From JANLYC01 sp963750495 (GTDB lineage Bacteria > Actinomycetota > Actinomycetes > Propionibacteriales > Nocardioidaceae): 64,000 nt of DNA. Shown piece by piece: positions 7,864-16,025 of the stretch (position 1 is the first letter of the stretch; each line of letters opens with the position of its first letter). The DNA lies in the NCBI GenBank assembly GCA_963750495.1, contig CAVVQV010000015.1:35691-99690 (forward strand), in the 5' to 3' direction. The translations under genes were made by a program, and so were the position numbers. The notes below the pieces were generated by a model. It saw only the letters and a list, made by a program, of their open reading frames with translations. It was not told where the DNA came from and did not search any database.

Positions 7864-8814
7864 ATGACCGTGCAGATCCAGGAGCGGGCGCGCCACGCCC
7901 CCCAGCCGCACCCGACGTACGGCCATGGCACCAATCGACCGCTGGCCTGGGGACGGCACTACGCGATGGTGCACCCCGAGCACTTCCGCGTCGACTACGA
8001 GATCAACCCCTACATGGACCTGTCCGCCCAGCCCGACGTCGAGGTGGCGCTGCGGCAGTGGGAGGCGCTCGTGGCGCACATCACGTCGCTCGGCGGGCAC
8101 GTCGACGTGCTGGCCCAGCGCGCGGACTCACCGGACATGGTCTATGCGATGAACCTCGGGCTTGCCCTGACCGACGACCGGCCGCGGGCGGCGATGTCGC
8201 ACATGCGGTATGCCGAGCGTCGTCTCGAGGCGGACTCGTCCAGCCGCTGGTTCCAGGACCTGGGCTACGCGCTCTCCTACGTCGGGCAGGCCGGGGTAGG
8301 GGCGCACTTCGAGGCCGGCGATGCGTTCCCGTTCGCGGGGCGCCTGGTCGTGGGTTACGGACCGCGCACCGAGGAGCTCGCGCTCAAGCAGCTCGCGGTC
8401 GACTTCGATGTACACGTGCAGGGCGTGCGCATCACACACCCCGGCATGTACCACCTCGACCTCGCGTTCTGCCCGCTCGACGAGCGGCGGGCACTGGTCT
8501 GCCCGGCGGCGTTCGATGCGGCGAGTGCTGAGGTGCTGCTCGCTCTCGTGCCGGAGCCGATCATCCTGAGCGAGGAGGAGGCGCTGACGTTCTGCGCCAA
8601 CTCGATCGTCATCGGCCGCACGATCCTGATGCCGGCGTGTCCGCCCCGCGTGCGGGCCGAGCTCGAGGCAGCCGGCTTCGAGGTCGTGCTGGTCGACGTG
8701 TCGGAGTTCCACAAGGGCGGCGGCTCGATCCGTTGCCTGACCAACCCGCTCGACATCGTGATCGGCCGCGACCTGGAGCGAGTCGACGGGGGAGCGGTGC
8801 ACCTCCCGCTCTGA
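7864..8814 (+). CDS. Dimethylarginine dimethylaminohydrolase / arginine deiminase-like amidinotransferase-superfamily hydrolase
   Basis: 316 residues with the pentein-fold signature residues: an acidic residue in FEAGD (about Glu150), His197 in MYHLDLAF, and the C-terminal nucleophile Cys291 in GGGSIRCLTNPLD. Enzymes of this group hydrolyse guanidino groups (dimethylarginine to citrulline, or arginine to citrulline). The start is the ATG at 7864, preceded by GGAGAGGG. It is regulated, by inference, by the divergent GntR protein through the operator on its promoter. The exact substrate is not determined by the visible motifs. Confidence 0.82.
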   Translation: MTVQIQERARHAPQPHPTYGHGTNRPLAWGRHYAMVHPEHFRVDYEINPYMDLSAQPDVEVALRQWEALVAHITSLGGHVDVLAQRADSPDMVYAMNLGLALTDDRPRAAMSHMRYAERRLEADSSSRWFQDLGYALSYVGQAGVGAHFEAGDAFPFAGRLVVGYGPRTEELALKQLAVDFDVHVQGVRITHPGMYHLDLAFCPLDERRALVCPAAFDAASAEVLLALVPEPIILSEEEALTFCANSIVIGRTILMPACPPRVRAELEAAGFEVVLVDVSEFHKGGGSIRCLTNPLDIVIGRDLERVDGGAVHLPL

Positions 8815-8905
8815 TCTGAGCTGGTGTGCTGCAGGGGGCTGCAGGTGGCGGCGACTGCCGACCTTGGCTCTCGACCCCGGCGACACGGGTGAACGGGGAA
8901 ACGAG

Positions 8906-8950
8906 TTGCTCCCTAACTGTCATCTAGGTACCTTGGTCCCATGGGACCAA
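8906..8950 (+). promoter_or_regulatory. Leaderless promoter and start-codon palindrome of the small regulator-like gene
   Basis: TTGCTC (8906-8911), 17 nt and TACCTT (8929-8934) place transcription start at about the ATG (8941). No Shine-Dalgarno is present. TTGGTCCCATGGGACCAA (8933-8950) is a perfect 18-bp palindrome overlapping the -10 and the start codon, an ideal place for autorepression by a dimeric DNA-binding protein. Confidence 0.55.
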
Positions 8951-9237
8951 TAACGCAACGTGTACAGCTCGGGGTGCGCATCGAGAAGAACCTGGTGAAG
9001 GTGCTCAAGGGGCTCGCCGAGTTCAATGATGAGACGCTCGGCGAACTGCTGGAGCGCATCGTCATGCACTCGTTCGATCCGGTACCTGGCGATGAGGGTG
9101 AATCCTGCGCGAGTCCGCACAGCAAACGCCAACTGGCGACGGTCGAGACTCTCCGGACGCTGTACGGGATCTCTGCGGACCCTCACTCGACGCGGTCGTT
9201 TGATCGCGACGGCGCCGATGGCGTTTCCCTCAACTGA
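8941..9237 (+). CDS. Small ribbon-helix-helix-like protein of unknown function
   Basis: 98 residues. The N-terminal part (about 6-45), RVQLGVRIEKNLVKVLK..ETLGELLERIVMHSF, reads as a beta strand plus two helices as in Arc/MetJ/CopG ribbon-helix-helix proteins. The rest is polar. The gene is preferred over the overlapping opposite-strand frame because of this pattern and because a promoter and palindrome sit exactly at its start. I do not recognise a named family. A role as a small autoregulated DNA-binding protein is inferred. Confidence 0.6.
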   Translation: MGPITQRVQLGVRIEKNLVKVLKGLAEFNDETLGELLERIVMHSFDPVPGDEGESCASPHSKRQLATVETLRTLYGISADPHSTRSFDRDGADGVSLN

Positions 9238-9283
9238 CAGGCCCGTGTCGCGACTGGGCCGCGGGCATCACCGGGTAGCTCGG

Positions 9284-9420
9284 GGGCTCGATCAGCGGGG
9301 CTTCGGCGGTCCAGCCCTCGATCTCCGGCGGTCGAGCTTCGGCGGGCTCAGGACAGGCTTGTCGAGACCCCGTTGATCTCGACAGGCTCGATCAGCGGGG
9401 CTCGGGACGGTCCAGCCCCC
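9284..9420. repeat. Intergenic repeat cluster, left copy
   Basis: Contains GATCTCGACAGGCTCGATCA (9375-9394) followed by GCGGGGCT, and GCTCAGGACAGGCTTGT (9346-9362). Both recur in the same orientation at 10909 and 10960 on the other side of the HNH pseudogene. The CTCGATCAGCGGGGCTTCGG module is also present at about 9287-9306. Such repeats are common between genes in Nocardioidaceae; their function is unknown. No gene is evident in 9238-9514. Confidence 0.8.
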
Positions 9421-9514
9421 GAACGAAAACTCCTCGGAAAGCCCTTGTGGATAACGGGTTCCGGCGTCGGGCGGCGGATCCGAAAGTGTCGGTGGGCTGT
9501 TCTAGGTTTGATCC

Positions 9515-10875
9515 ATGAGCACGACGCAGGGACCGCCACCGACCGTGGGTATCGACGATGCCTTCGGTCGTGGTTTCGCGGGCGTGCGTCGTGAACTCGC
9601 TGACCTGGTCGACACCCCCACCTGGTCGTTGGACGACAGTCGGCTCGACGCGCGGATCAGTGAGGCGCTCGCGGTCCGAGCCGCTGCCGATGAGCTGGTC
9701 GCCCGACTGGTCGCTGAAGCAGCCGACCGCAACCTGCCCCACCGACACGGTGCGTCCTCGACGAGGGCGCATCTGATGACGGCACACCGGATGTCGGCCG
9801 GTGAAGCGTCCCGCACGGTGCGCACCGCCAAGCAGCTGCACGGCACGTCGGCCGTCACGGAGCCGACCCGTCGTGCGGTCGCGGCCGGTGCCGTGTCGGC
9901 CGAACAAGGGGTGGTGATTGCGGCCGCGATCAACCGGCTCTCACCCACGGTCGAGCCGGACCGGGTCGAGGCCGCGCAGCAGGATCTGCTCGCCCATGCC
10001 CAGACACTGTCGTACAGCGCAGCTGCAGGTCGCGGCGAACCATCTGGTCGAGGTGGTCGACCCCGACACCGTCGACCAGACGTTGGAGCAGCAGCTCGCC
10101 GCGCAGGAACGCAAGGCGTTGGCCTCGGCCTGGTTCACCGGCCAGTTCGGGTCCGACGGCATCGCCCGCGGCCGGTTCGCGCTGCCGAACCTGGTGTTCG
10201 GCATGCTCACCAAACACCTCGAGGCCGTTAGCTCTCCCCGTCGGGTCGCCACCGGCACCATACCGACAAGGACGCCGCCCTACCGGCTGAGACGACCGTT
10301 GCGGACCTGCCCTATGGCAACCGGCTCGGCCGGGCGTTGTGTGAGCTGGTCGAACACCTCCCGGTCGACGGACACCCCCAACACGGCGTCGCGAACGCCA
10401 CCATCGTGGTCACCGTCGACGAGGCGAAACTCCGAGCCGGTGCCGGGGAAGCCACCTGGACACCGGCAGCGCGATCTCGATCGGGGAGACCCGACGGTTG
10501 GCCTGCAACGCCGACATCCTGCCCATGGTGCTGTCAGGTGGGTCGAAGATCCTCGACCTCGGCACCAGCCGCCGCCTGTTCGACCGTCACCAACGCCTCG
10601 CACTCGCCACCCGCGACCAAGGCTGTGTCTTCCCCGGCTGCGAACGCCCACCCGCCTGGACTGAGGCACACCACCGCCTCCCCTGGAGCGAGGGCGGGGC
10701 GACTGACATCGACAACGGATGCCTGTTGTGTTCCTTCCACCACCACCTGATCCACCAAGGCGAATGGAACCTGATCCTCGCGCCGGACGGCATCACCGAA
10801 GTGATCCCACCGGCACGGATCGACCCGCAGCGAAGACCCATCCGCCACCAACGCTTCAAACCCCGACCCGGATAA
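9515..10875 (+). pseudogene. DUF222 / HNH endonuclease (13E12 repeat family), frameshifted
   Basis: The protein is readable only by switching frame three times. Frame 2 runs from the ATG at 9515 to about 10012 (ISEALAVRAAADELVARL, AHRMSAGEASRTVR). Frame 3 runs to about 10260 (QVAANHLVEVVDPDTVDQ, ERKALASAWFTGQFG). Frame 2 resumes to about 10457 (DLPYGNRLGRALCELVEHLP, VTVDEAKL), then frame 1 to the stop at 10873-10875. The last part has LACNADILPMVLSG, CVFPGCERPPAWTEAHHRLPW and DNGCLLCSFHHHLIHQGEW, an intact HNH domain. Whole-length similarity across three shifts indicates real decay rather than one sequencing error. It is flanked by direct repeats. Confidence 0.85.
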
Positions 10876-10900
10876 CCCCCAGCGGCTCTCGGCGGTTCAC

Positions 10901-11035
10901 AACCCCTTGATCTCGACAGGCTCGATCAGCAGGGCTTCGACGGTCGAGCCCTTCGACAAGCTCAGGACAGGCTTGTGGAGTCTCCTCGATCTCGACAAGC
11001 TCGATCAGCGGGGTTGGCGGCTCGATCGGTGGGGG
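10901..11035. repeat. Intergenic repeat cluster, right copy
   Basis: Contains GATCTCGACAGGCTCGATCA (10909-10928), GCTCAGGACAGGCTTGT (10960-10976) and a further variant GATCTCGACAAGCTCGATCA (10988-11007) followed by GCGGGG. They are in the same orientation as the left copy, so the pseudogene is bracketed by direct repeats. The end of the neighbouring minus-strand gene runs into this repeat. Confidence 0.8.
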
Positions 11036-11808
11036 TTCGGAACCTCTGGATCAAGCTCGGCCTCTCGACTGGTTCGAAGATGTAGGCGAACGCAGTTCCG
11101 GGTGTAAGCGATTCCTCGTCCTAGGCGGCGGATCGTCTCGCGGTCTGCCGCTGTGGGTCTCTTCGGGATGAGGAAACTGTCGAGTGTGTCGGTGTGGAGG
11201 CGGTACGTGTCTCCGCGCTGGTGCACAGCAGCTATGAGCCGAAGGCTCGGGTCGAGCGCGGCAAGGCTGGCGTCCCCGTGACTGGAGTTCGCCAACAACC
11301 ACCCATCTGTTGAGAGGTGTTTCCGGCAGTGCTCCCAGACCGGGCCCGCGTACAGCGAGATGAGCAGGTCGAAGCTCGCTGGAAAGAGCGGGAGTGGCTT
11401 GGTGTAGTCCAGGTGGAGGAACGCGACCTCGGCGCCGGATCCAGGCAGGGTGCGCCTCTGCAGTTCGGATGATAAGAGCGTGTTGTCGGCGAAGAAGCGG
11501 GCGGCTCGGCGATCCGTGTCGACGTACGTGACCGAGCGGATCGCCGTGGAGGGCGACAGGTCGAGGTAGCTGCCGGGGTAGAGCGCCGTCGCCGGGTTCC
11601 ACATCTTCCTGATGGCGGCGAACAGGCCGGACCGGTCACCGATGCTGGTGCGGTAGGTCGTCCAGGAGGGTGCCGCACGCCGGCCTGGATCCTGTCGCGG
11701 GACGTTCACGCGAGCTTGTCGTTTGATGCCGAGTCGTCGCGCTGACAGGCTCTGGCGGACTCGGTGAGCTGCTGACCAGCTGGCTCCTCCATGTCGTAGC
11801 AGCCTCAT
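11005..11808 (-). CDS. Methyltransferase-like protein of unknown function
   Basis: 267 residues from the first possible start. The recognisable part is about 55-250: LYPGSYLDLSPS, VTYVDTDRRAARFFAD, FLHLDYTKPLPLFPASFDLLISLYAG, GWLLANSSHGDASLA and GRGIAYTRN. The order of a Gly-rich strand, an acidic strand end, and an LDY/D-x-FDLLISL segment is that of a SAM-dependent methyltransferase fold, but no canonical GxGxG is seen. The basic N-terminal ~45 residues may be non-coding. The last ~17 residues (ELDPEVPNPHRSSRQPR) are encoded by the adjacent repeat DNA, so the original C-terminus may have been replaced. Confidence 0.6.
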   Translation of the reverse strand: MRLLRHGGASWSAAHRVRQSLSARRLGIKRQARVNVPRQDPGRRAAPSWTTYRTSIGDRSGLFAAIRKMWNPATALYPGSYLDLSPSTAIRSVTYVDTDRRAARFFADNTLLSSELQRRTLPGSGAEVAFLHLDYTKPLPLFPASFDLLISLYAGPVWEHCRKHLSTDGWLLANSSHGDASLAALDPSLRLIAAVHQRGDTYRLHTDTLDSFLIPKRPTAADRETIRRLGRGIAYTRNCVRLHLRTSREAELDPEVPNPHRSSRQPR

Positions 11809-11917
11809 CGCACGCTACTGATGATGGCTGCTCGTCCGGCGCGGCTCATCGCTCGAGGAAGCAGGACCCGGCTCAGTCAGTGAGAGCCTGCGTCTCGTCA
11901 CCGAGAGGAGTCGCGGG

Positions 11918-12895
11918 TCAGCTCATCAGCGGGGTGGCCTCGGCCTGGTCGGGGTCGACCCGGTCGGGCCCCCGTCGGGCGGTCTGGGCGAGGCCGATCC
12001 CGACGAGCACGGTGACGACACCGACGAGCTGGGCTGCCGTGAGGTCTTCGCGGAACCAGCGCCAGCCCAACAACGTGGCGCCCACCGGCTCGATCATCCC
12101 GATCAGGCCGACCTCGGTCGCGCTGAGGTGGCGCAGTGCGCTGAGCTCGGCGAGGAACGGCGCCACCGTGCCGAGCAGCACCAGCCACGCGATGAGCACC
12201 CACAGGTCGGCCTCGTGGCCGGACAGCCGGCCGCCGAGCGACACCGGGCCACCGACGTCGGAGTCGCGGAGCCCGGTCACCGGCGCCAGCGCATTCCAGA
12301 ACACGGTGGCCACGACGAAGGCTGAGGTCAGCACAGACAGCGGCGACCGGTGGGTCACCGAGTGCTCGCCGAGGAGGAAGTACGCCGCCAGCGACAACGC
12401 GGCACCCAGGCCTGCGGCGACGCCGAGCGTGTCGAGCACCAGCCCGGACCAGACCTGGGTCACCAGGGCGAGACCGCCGAGCGAGCAGGCCAGTCCGAGC
12501 CACAGTCGGGCGCGGACCTGCTCGCCGTACCCGAAGCGGGCGAACAGCGCGACCAGCACCGGCGCGGTGAACTCCAGCAGCAACGCGATGCCGACCGGCA
12601 GTCGGTCGATAGCGACGAAATAGAGCCACTGCACGAGCGCGACGCCGGTGATCCCGAAGGCCACGGTGGTCAGCGCCTCGGACCAGCTGCACGGGACCAG
12701 CGTGCGGAGCTCGCACCGGGCCGCCACGACGAGCAGGAGGACCAGCGCGGTCCCCGTGCATCGGACGGTCGTGAGGGTGGTCGACTCGACTCCGGCTGAC
12801 TGGATCACCCGCGAGACGCCGGCGTTGACGACGAACAACGTCGCGCCCACCACCACGAGTCCGACCCCTCGCAGCGGCTGGCGTCGAGTCGGCAT
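11918..12895 (-). CDS. EamA/DMT-family transporter
   Basis: 325 residues with about ten hydrophobic segments in two EamA repeats. The first contains VRCTGTALVLLLVVAARC and LVQWLYFVAIDRLPVGIALLLEFTAPVLVALFAR. The second contains LGTVAPFLAELSALRHLSATEVGLIGMIEPVGATLLGW. Such permeases export metabolites or amino acids across the cytoplasmic membrane; the substrate is unknown. It is transcribed divergently from the aminotransferase gene. Confidence 0.85.
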   Translation of the reverse strand: MPTRRQPLRGVGLVVVGATLFVVNAGVSRVIQSAGVESTTLTTVRCTGTALVLLLVVAARCELRTLVPCSWSEALTTVAFGITGVALVQWLYFVAIDRLPVGIALLLEFTAPVLVALFARFGYGEQVRARLWLGLACSLGGLALVTQVWSGLVLDTLGVAAGLGAALSLAAYFLLGEHSVTHRSPLSVLTSAFVVATVFWNALAPVTGLRDSDVGGPVSLGGRLSGHEADLWVLIAWLVLLGTVAPFLAELSALRHLSATEVGLIGMIEPVGATLLGWRWFREDLTAAQLVGVVTVLVGIGLAQTARRGPDRVDPDQAEATPLMS

Positions 12896-12941
12896 GCAGG
12901 GAGCCTACGCAGGCTGAGCCGGCCCGGTTAGGGTGCTCGGC

Positions 12942-14021
12942 ATGACGACTCCGCGGTTCCGTCCGGCGCTCGACACCATCCCGGCGTACAAGGCGGGCAA
13001 GCCACCGGCAGCCGGCGAGCGGCAGTCCTACAAGCTGTCCAGCAACGAGAACCCCTACCCGCCGTTGCCGGGCATCGTCGCGCGGGTGGCCGACGCCGCG
13101 ACCGGCATGAACCGCTACCCCGACATGGGCGTCTCCGCGTTGCACCAGGTGCTGGCGTCGAAGTACTCCGTGGGTGTCGACCAGATCGCGTCCGGCGCCG
13201 GCTCGGTCGCGGTGTTCTACCATCTGCTCCAGGCCAGCTGCACCGAAGGCGACGAGGTCGTCTATGCGTGGCGGTCGTTCGAGGCCTACCCGATCGCGAT
13301 CGGCCTGACCGGAGCGACGAACGTCCAGGTCCCGCTCGACGCCGACGCCCGGCACGACCTGCCCGCGATGGCGGCGGCCATCACCGACCGGACCAAGATC
13401 GTCGTCGTCTGCACCCCCAACAACCCGACCGGACCGTCGGTGCATCGCGACGAGCTCGAGACGTTCCTCGCCGCCGTGCCCGAGCGCGTTCTCGTCGTGA
13501 TCGACGAGGCGTACCGTGAGTTCGTCACCGACCCGGAGACCCCGGACGGCGTCGAGCTGGGGCGGGGGCGGGACAACGTCGTCGTGCTCCGGACGTTCAG
13601 CAAGGCCTACGGGCTCGCCGGGCTCCGCGTCGGGTACGCCGTCGGGCCGGCACCGGTCGCCGAGGCGATCCGCAAGTGCTCCCTGCCGTTCGGGGTGTCG
13701 TCGATCGCCCAGGCGGCGGCACTCGCGTCTCTCGAGAGCGAGCCGGCTCTGCTCGAACGCGTCGACGCCCTGGTGTCCGAGCGCACCCGGGTCCGCACCG
13801 CGCTGCTCGAACAGGGCTGGTCGATCCCCGCGGCCCAGGGCAACTTCGTCTGGTTCTCGCTGGGCGACGACACGGTCGAGTTCGCGGCTGCCTGCGACGA
13901 GGCCGGGGTCAGTGTGCGGCCGTTCGCCGGCGACGGTGCCCGGGTCAGCATCGGTGAGGTCGAGGCCAACGACCTGCTCCTGCGGGTGGCGCAGCGGTGG
14001 CGGCAGACACACTCGGGCTGA
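12942..14021 (+). CDS. pat: Histidinol-phosphate / aromatic amino-acid aminotransferase family
   Basis: 359 residues, PLP-dependent fold type I. It shows SSNENPYPPLPGI near the N-terminus, CTPNNPTGPSV, DEAYREFV, the PLP-lysine motif FSKAYGLAGLRVGYA and the C-terminal Arg region FAGDGARVSIGE. HisC and the actinobacterial Pat (phenylpyruvate transaminase) share these motifs. The absence of his genes nearby favours Pat, but HisC activity is not excluded. The start at 12942 is chosen because TAGGGT (12929-12934) lies 7 nt before this ATG, suggesting a leaderless transcript; a GTG at 12933 is possible. Confidence 0.8.
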   Translation: MTTPRFRPALDTIPAYKAGKPPAAGERQSYKLSSNENPYPPLPGIVARVADAATGMNRYPDMGVSALHQVLASKYSVGVDQIASGAGSVAVFYHLLQASCTEGDEVVYAWRSFEAYPIAIGLTGATNVQVPLDADARHDLPAMAAAITDRTKIVVVCTPNNPTGPSVHRDELETFLAAVPERVLVVIDEAYREFVTDPETPDGVELGRGRDNVVVLRTFSKAYGLAGLRVGYAVGPAPVAEAIRKCSLPFGVSSIAQAAALASLESEPALLERVDALVSERTRVRTALLEQGWSIPAAQGNFVWFSLGDDTVEFAAACDEAGVSVRPFAGDGARVSIGEVEANDLLLRVAQRWRQTHSG

Positions 14022-14080
14022 AGCGCCTGCTGTGACCTGTCGGTCTGCGTCCTGATCGGGTCGAGGCGGGTTAAAACGGG

Positions 14081-14111
14081 TTGGCACACTGTCAGAGGCA
14101 TCGTCTAAACT
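14081..14111 (+). promoter_or_regulatory. Possible promoter of the ABC exporter operon
   Basis: TTGGCA (14081-14086) and TAAACT (14106-14111) with a 19-nt spacer, about 105 nt before the first ABC gene. The -10 is good and the spacer long. The long leader has no other recognised element. Confidence 0.4.
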
Positions 14112-14216
14112 GGTGCTTACACTTTCACCGCTGACCCTGACGTCCCGACGGCTACCGCCGGACGGACGGCTGATCGGTGGACACAGCCGTCGACCGACAG
14201 GGGGCCAACGCCACTG

Positions 14217-16025
14217 ATGACCGCACCCGCGCCGACCGCACCCGTCTCCCCGTCACCGCCTCAGCAGGGCGGTGCCCGTTCGTTGTGGCGCCTCCGCTCG
14301 TACGTGCGCCCCTACTACCGTGCGCTCGGCGTCATGGGCAGCACGGCCGTGGTGGGGGTCTTCGTCTCGATGGCGATCCCGCTGGTCACCAAGGGCCTCA
14401 TCGACGGGCCCATCACCGACGGCAAGATGGCGGGCATCTGGCCGCTCGGCCTCCTCGGTCTGGCGCTCGGCATCACCGAGGCGGCGCTGATCCTGATCCG
14501 CCGGTGGGTGCAGGCCAGTGCCGTGCTGGGCTTCGAGACCGCGGTGCGCAACGACCTCTACCGGCACATGCAGGCGCTCCCGATGGAGTTCCACAGCCGG
14601 TGGCAGAGCGGGCAGCTGCTCTCGCGGGTCACGACCGACCTGAGTGCGATCCGTCGGTTCATGGGTTTCGGCCTACTCTTCCTCATCATCAACATCCTGC
14701 AGCTCATCCTGGTAACGGCACTGCTGCTGCATCTCTACTGGCCGCTCGGCGTCGTCGTCGCGGTGTCGGCGTTGCCGATCATCATCTTGAGCAAGCGCTT
14801 CGAGGAGAAGTACGTCGTGGTGTCCCGCGCCGTACAGGACCAGCAGGGTGACGTCGCCACCTCGGTCGAGGAAGCCGCCGTCGGGTTCCGCGTCATCAAG
14901 TCCTTCGGCCGGCGCCGCTACATCGAGGGACAGTTCCGGGGCCGCGCACAGATCCTCTACGACACCTCGATCGAGAAGGTGCGGCTGTCGTCGAAGTTCT
15001 GGACCTTCCTCGAGATCATCCCCAACATCAGCCTGGTGATCGTGCTCCTGCTCGGGGCGCTGGCCGTCGGCCGCGACGCAGTCACCCTCGGCACTCTGGT
15101 CGCCTTCATCACGCTCATGCTGTCGCTGATCTGGCCGATCGAGTCGCTCGGCTTCATCCTGGCGATGGCGCAGGAGGCGATGACCGCGGCCGACCGCGTC
15201 AACGAGATCTTCGACACCAAGTCCGCGATCACCGGTGGTGAGCACGAGATCGACAACCCCCGCGGCCACCTGCGGTTCGAAGGTGTCGGCTTCCACTTCC
15301 CCGACTCCGACCAGGACGTCCTGCACGACGTCAACCTCGACATCGCGCCGGGCGAGACGCTCGCGATCGTCGGCGCCACCGGATCCGGGAAGACGGCGCT
15401 CACCGGCCTGGTGCCGCGCTTGTACGACGTCACCGCCGGTCGCATCACGGTCGACGACGTCGACATCCGCGAGCTCACGATGCCGTCGCTGCGCACGATC
15501 GTGGCGACGGCGTTCGAGGAGCCGACCCTCTTCTCGATGAGCGCTCGCGAGAACGTGGCGCTCGGCCGGCCAGACGCCAGCGAAGAGGACATCCGCGCCG
15601 CCATCGAAACAGCGCAAGCCGGGTTCGTCTACGACCTGCCTTGGGGCCTCGACACCCGCATCGGCGAGCAGGGCATGTCATTGTCCGGTGGTCAGCGCCA
15701 GCGGCTCGCCCTCGCGCGGGCGGTGCTGGCGCGCCCCCGCATCCTCGTGCTCGACGACACGCTGTCAGCCCTCGACGTGCACACCGAAGCCTTGGTCGAG
15801 CATGCCCTGCGCCACGTGCTCGCCGAGGCGACCGGCATCGTCGTGGCCCATCGTGCGTCGACCGTGATGCTGGCCGACAAGGTCGCGCTCCTCCAGGGCG
15901 GCACCATCACCGACGTCGGGACCCACGAGGAGCTGCTGGTGAACGTGCCGGCCTACCGCGACCTGCTGGCCGGTGACAGCGACGAAGATCTCACCACGGT
16001 CCCGGAGGAGGTGGCGGCCCGATGA
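14217..16025 (+). CDS. ABC exporter half-transporter, subunit 1 (degenerate Walker B)
   Basis: 602 residues: an N-terminal six-helix type-1 exporter membrane domain (about 25-315), then an ATPase domain. Walker A GATGSGKT is at 386-393 and the signature LSGGQ at 489-493. Walker B ends ILVLDD, with Asp514 where the catalytic Glu normally stands. The H-loop is VVAHRAS. With the next gene (ATGA overlap) it must form a heterodimer of the kind seen in TM287/288 and BmrCD. Substrate unknown; drug or lipid export is the usual role. Confidence 0.88.
   Translation: MTAPAPTAPVSPSPPQQGGARSLWRLRSYVRPYYRALGVMGSTAVVGVFVSMAIPLVTKGLIDGPITDGKMAGIWPLGLLGLALGITEAALILIRRWVQASAVLGFETAVRNDLYRHMQALPMEFHSRWQSGQLLSRVTTDLSAIRRFMGFGLLFLIINILQLILVTALLLHLYWPLGVVVAVSALPIIILSKRFEEKYVVVSRAVQDQQGDVATSVEEAAVGFRVIKSFGRRRYIEGQFRGRAQILYDTSIEKVRLSSKFWTFLEIIPNISLVIVLLLGALAVGRDAVTLGTLVAFITLMLSLIWPIESLGFILAMAQEAMTAADRVNEIFDTKSAITGGEHEIDNPRGHLRFEGVGFHFPDSDQDVLHDVNLDIAPGETLAIVGATGSGKTALTGLVPRLYDVTAGRITVDDVDIRELTMPSLRTIVATAFEEPTLFSMSARENVALGRPDASEEDIRAAIETAQAGFVYDLPWGLDTRIGEQGMSLSGGQRQRLALARAVLARPRILVLDDTLSALDVHTEALVEHALRHVLAEATGIVVAHRASTVMLADKVALLQGGTITDVGTHEELLVNVPAYRDLLAGDSDEDLTTVPEEVAAR

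Noticed and set aside
11898..14087. 729-codon minus-strand frame spanning the EamA gene and the opposite strand of the aminotransferase
   Set aside because: Reads through two well-supported genes in other frames; no recognisable motif.
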